This document shows, in pieces, positions 41,418 to 41,943 of a stretch of DNA of 41,943 bases (position 1 is its first letter; each line of letters opens with the position of its first letter). Made by a program: the position numbers and the translations under genes. The DNA comes from Geminocystis sp. NIES-3709 (GTDB lineage: Bacteria > Cyanobacteriota > Cyanobacteriia > Cyanobacteriales > Cyanobacteriaceae): positions 1 to 41,943 of the forward strand of contig NZ_AP014822.1 in NCBI RefSeq assembly GCF_001548115.1, in the 5' to 3' direction. Below the pieces are notes generated by a model. That model made no database searches and had not been told where the DNA came from. It was given only the letters and a program-made list of their open reading frames with translations.

Positions 41418-41615
41418 ATGGAGGTGCCTCAATCTCTATTTCTCAGAAAAAAGGGGCAAAGAGGTGTGGGAATGTATTGCCAAGATCAGCAAGTCAGAGT
41501 TACTTGTGGTATTTATATTACTCCTAGTGCTAAAAAATTTTTAGAATTATCTGCTAAACAAAAGGGTACTGATTGCTCTAAGTTAATTGAGTTAGCACTG
41601 AAGCAAATACTTTAA
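41418..41615 (+). CDS. Small ribbon-helix-helix-like protein
   Basis: 65 aa from ATG 41418, or 48 aa from ATG 41472, which has a better-placed GAGGTG site at 41461. The core (VRVTCGIYITPSAKKFLELS AKQKGTDCSKLIELAL) fits an RHH: a beta strand (VRVTCGIYI) then two helices. Such proteins act as plasmid repressors or antitoxins. It is divergent from the recombinase gene at 41374, only 43 bp away, so it may control that promoter. Confidence 0.6.
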   Translation: MEVPQSLFLRKKGQRGVGMYCQDQQVRVTCGIYITPSAKKFLELSAKQKGTDCSKLIELALKQIL

Positions 41616-41776
41616 TTATGACTTATATATTACTTGCCCCAATTATTTCAAAACTTAACAATCATATTTACAAATTCTCTTTTACTTAATCCAGTTAAAC
41701 TCTGTACGATCGATCATCTACAGACTTTGGTTTTTTGTTATTATCTAGTTATTAAAAAAGTTAAGACCTATTGAAT

Positions 41777-41943
41777 ATGCCGAGTTCGTTGCCGAAATAT
41801 TCTGGTTTGATTAGTGAGCATCAGCTTTCAATCCTTTCGGAGTTTATCGCCCTCCATGATGGGATTTCTAAGGCGAGGGTTTTAGGGCGATTATTGGAGG
41901 CTTGGCAGGATGCAGGTAAGCCGATTTTGGGAGACAGGGATGC
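41777..41943 (+). CDS. N-terminal part of the origin-spanning gene
   Basis: Starts at ATG 41777 and reads MPSSLPKYSGLISEHQLSIL, SEFIALHDGISKARVLGRLL and EAWQDAGKPILGDRD, then leaves the window. Joined to base 1 it continues ATMQDLALQFERLDLDALVA, giving 344 aa in all. The N-terminus is helical, with a pattern suggestive of a small DNA-binding or dimerisation domain. See the entry at 1-868 for the rest. Confidence 0.75.
   Translation, partial: MPSSLPKYSGLISEHQLSILSEFIALHDGISKARVLGRLLEAWQDAGKPILGDRD

Overview
The window looks like one complete, circular cyanobacterial plasmid of 41,943 bp rather than a piece of chromosome. The DNA is AT-rich and scattered with cyanobacterial HIP1-type octamers (GCGATCGC at 18484, 30690, 32272 and 32787) and CGATCG cores. 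It carries a large TOPRIM/helicase-type plasmid replication protein, three tyrosine recombinases (one a remnant), insertion sequences and toxin-antitoxin pairs. No tRNA, rRNA or housekeeping genes are visible. The gene starting at 41777 runs off the right edge and continues in frame from base 1, which supports circularity.

Layout. (i) 41777 to 1894: an origin-spanning 344-aa gene and a second Asn/Ser/Thr-rich gene. (ii) 2139-11967: a type I restriction-modification locus, hsdM - orf - hsdS - DUF2283 - higBA - hsdR. hsdR is cut by an IS5-family element with a 3-4 bp target duplication, so methylation should survive and restriction be lost. (iii) 11987-16359: a recombinase remnant, a MITE, a plasmid-borne family A DNA polymerase with 3'-5' exonuclease, two unknown genes and an HNH nuclease. 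(iv) 16401-20241: a ribbon-helix-helix type gene with TTAACTGATA repeats, interrupted by an IS630 element that is itself broken by a 45-bp palindrome; then brnTA and an intact tyrosine recombinase. (v) 20242-21344: remnants (a second MITE copy and a Tn3 transposase tail).

(vi) 21345-34488 is the most interesting part. Two operons face outward from a pair of ~570-bp inverted arms (23371-23937 and 30765-31336). Each arm carries the same decamer-rich AT sequence, the same TTGACA-17-TATTAT-like promoter and the same ~180-nt structured 5' leader. The left operon encodes a metalloenzyme-like protein and a B3/B4 tRNA-editing-like protein. The right encodes a TauD/VioC-type oxygenase, a small membrane protein and a YbaK-type tRNA-deacylase-like protein, with a VOC protein beyond. 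Between the arms lie a PIN - LeuA-dimer - pentapeptide-repeat protein, a CHAT (caspase-like) protease and a small unknown gene: a candidate conflict/defence module.

(vii) 34546-41615: the 1361-aa replication protein (minus strand), with about twenty 33-bp tandem repeats in the middle of its gene; a leader region with terminators on the opposite strand, which may hold an antisense RNA; a DNA-binding-like gene, a second intact tyrosine recombinase and a small RHH-like gene.
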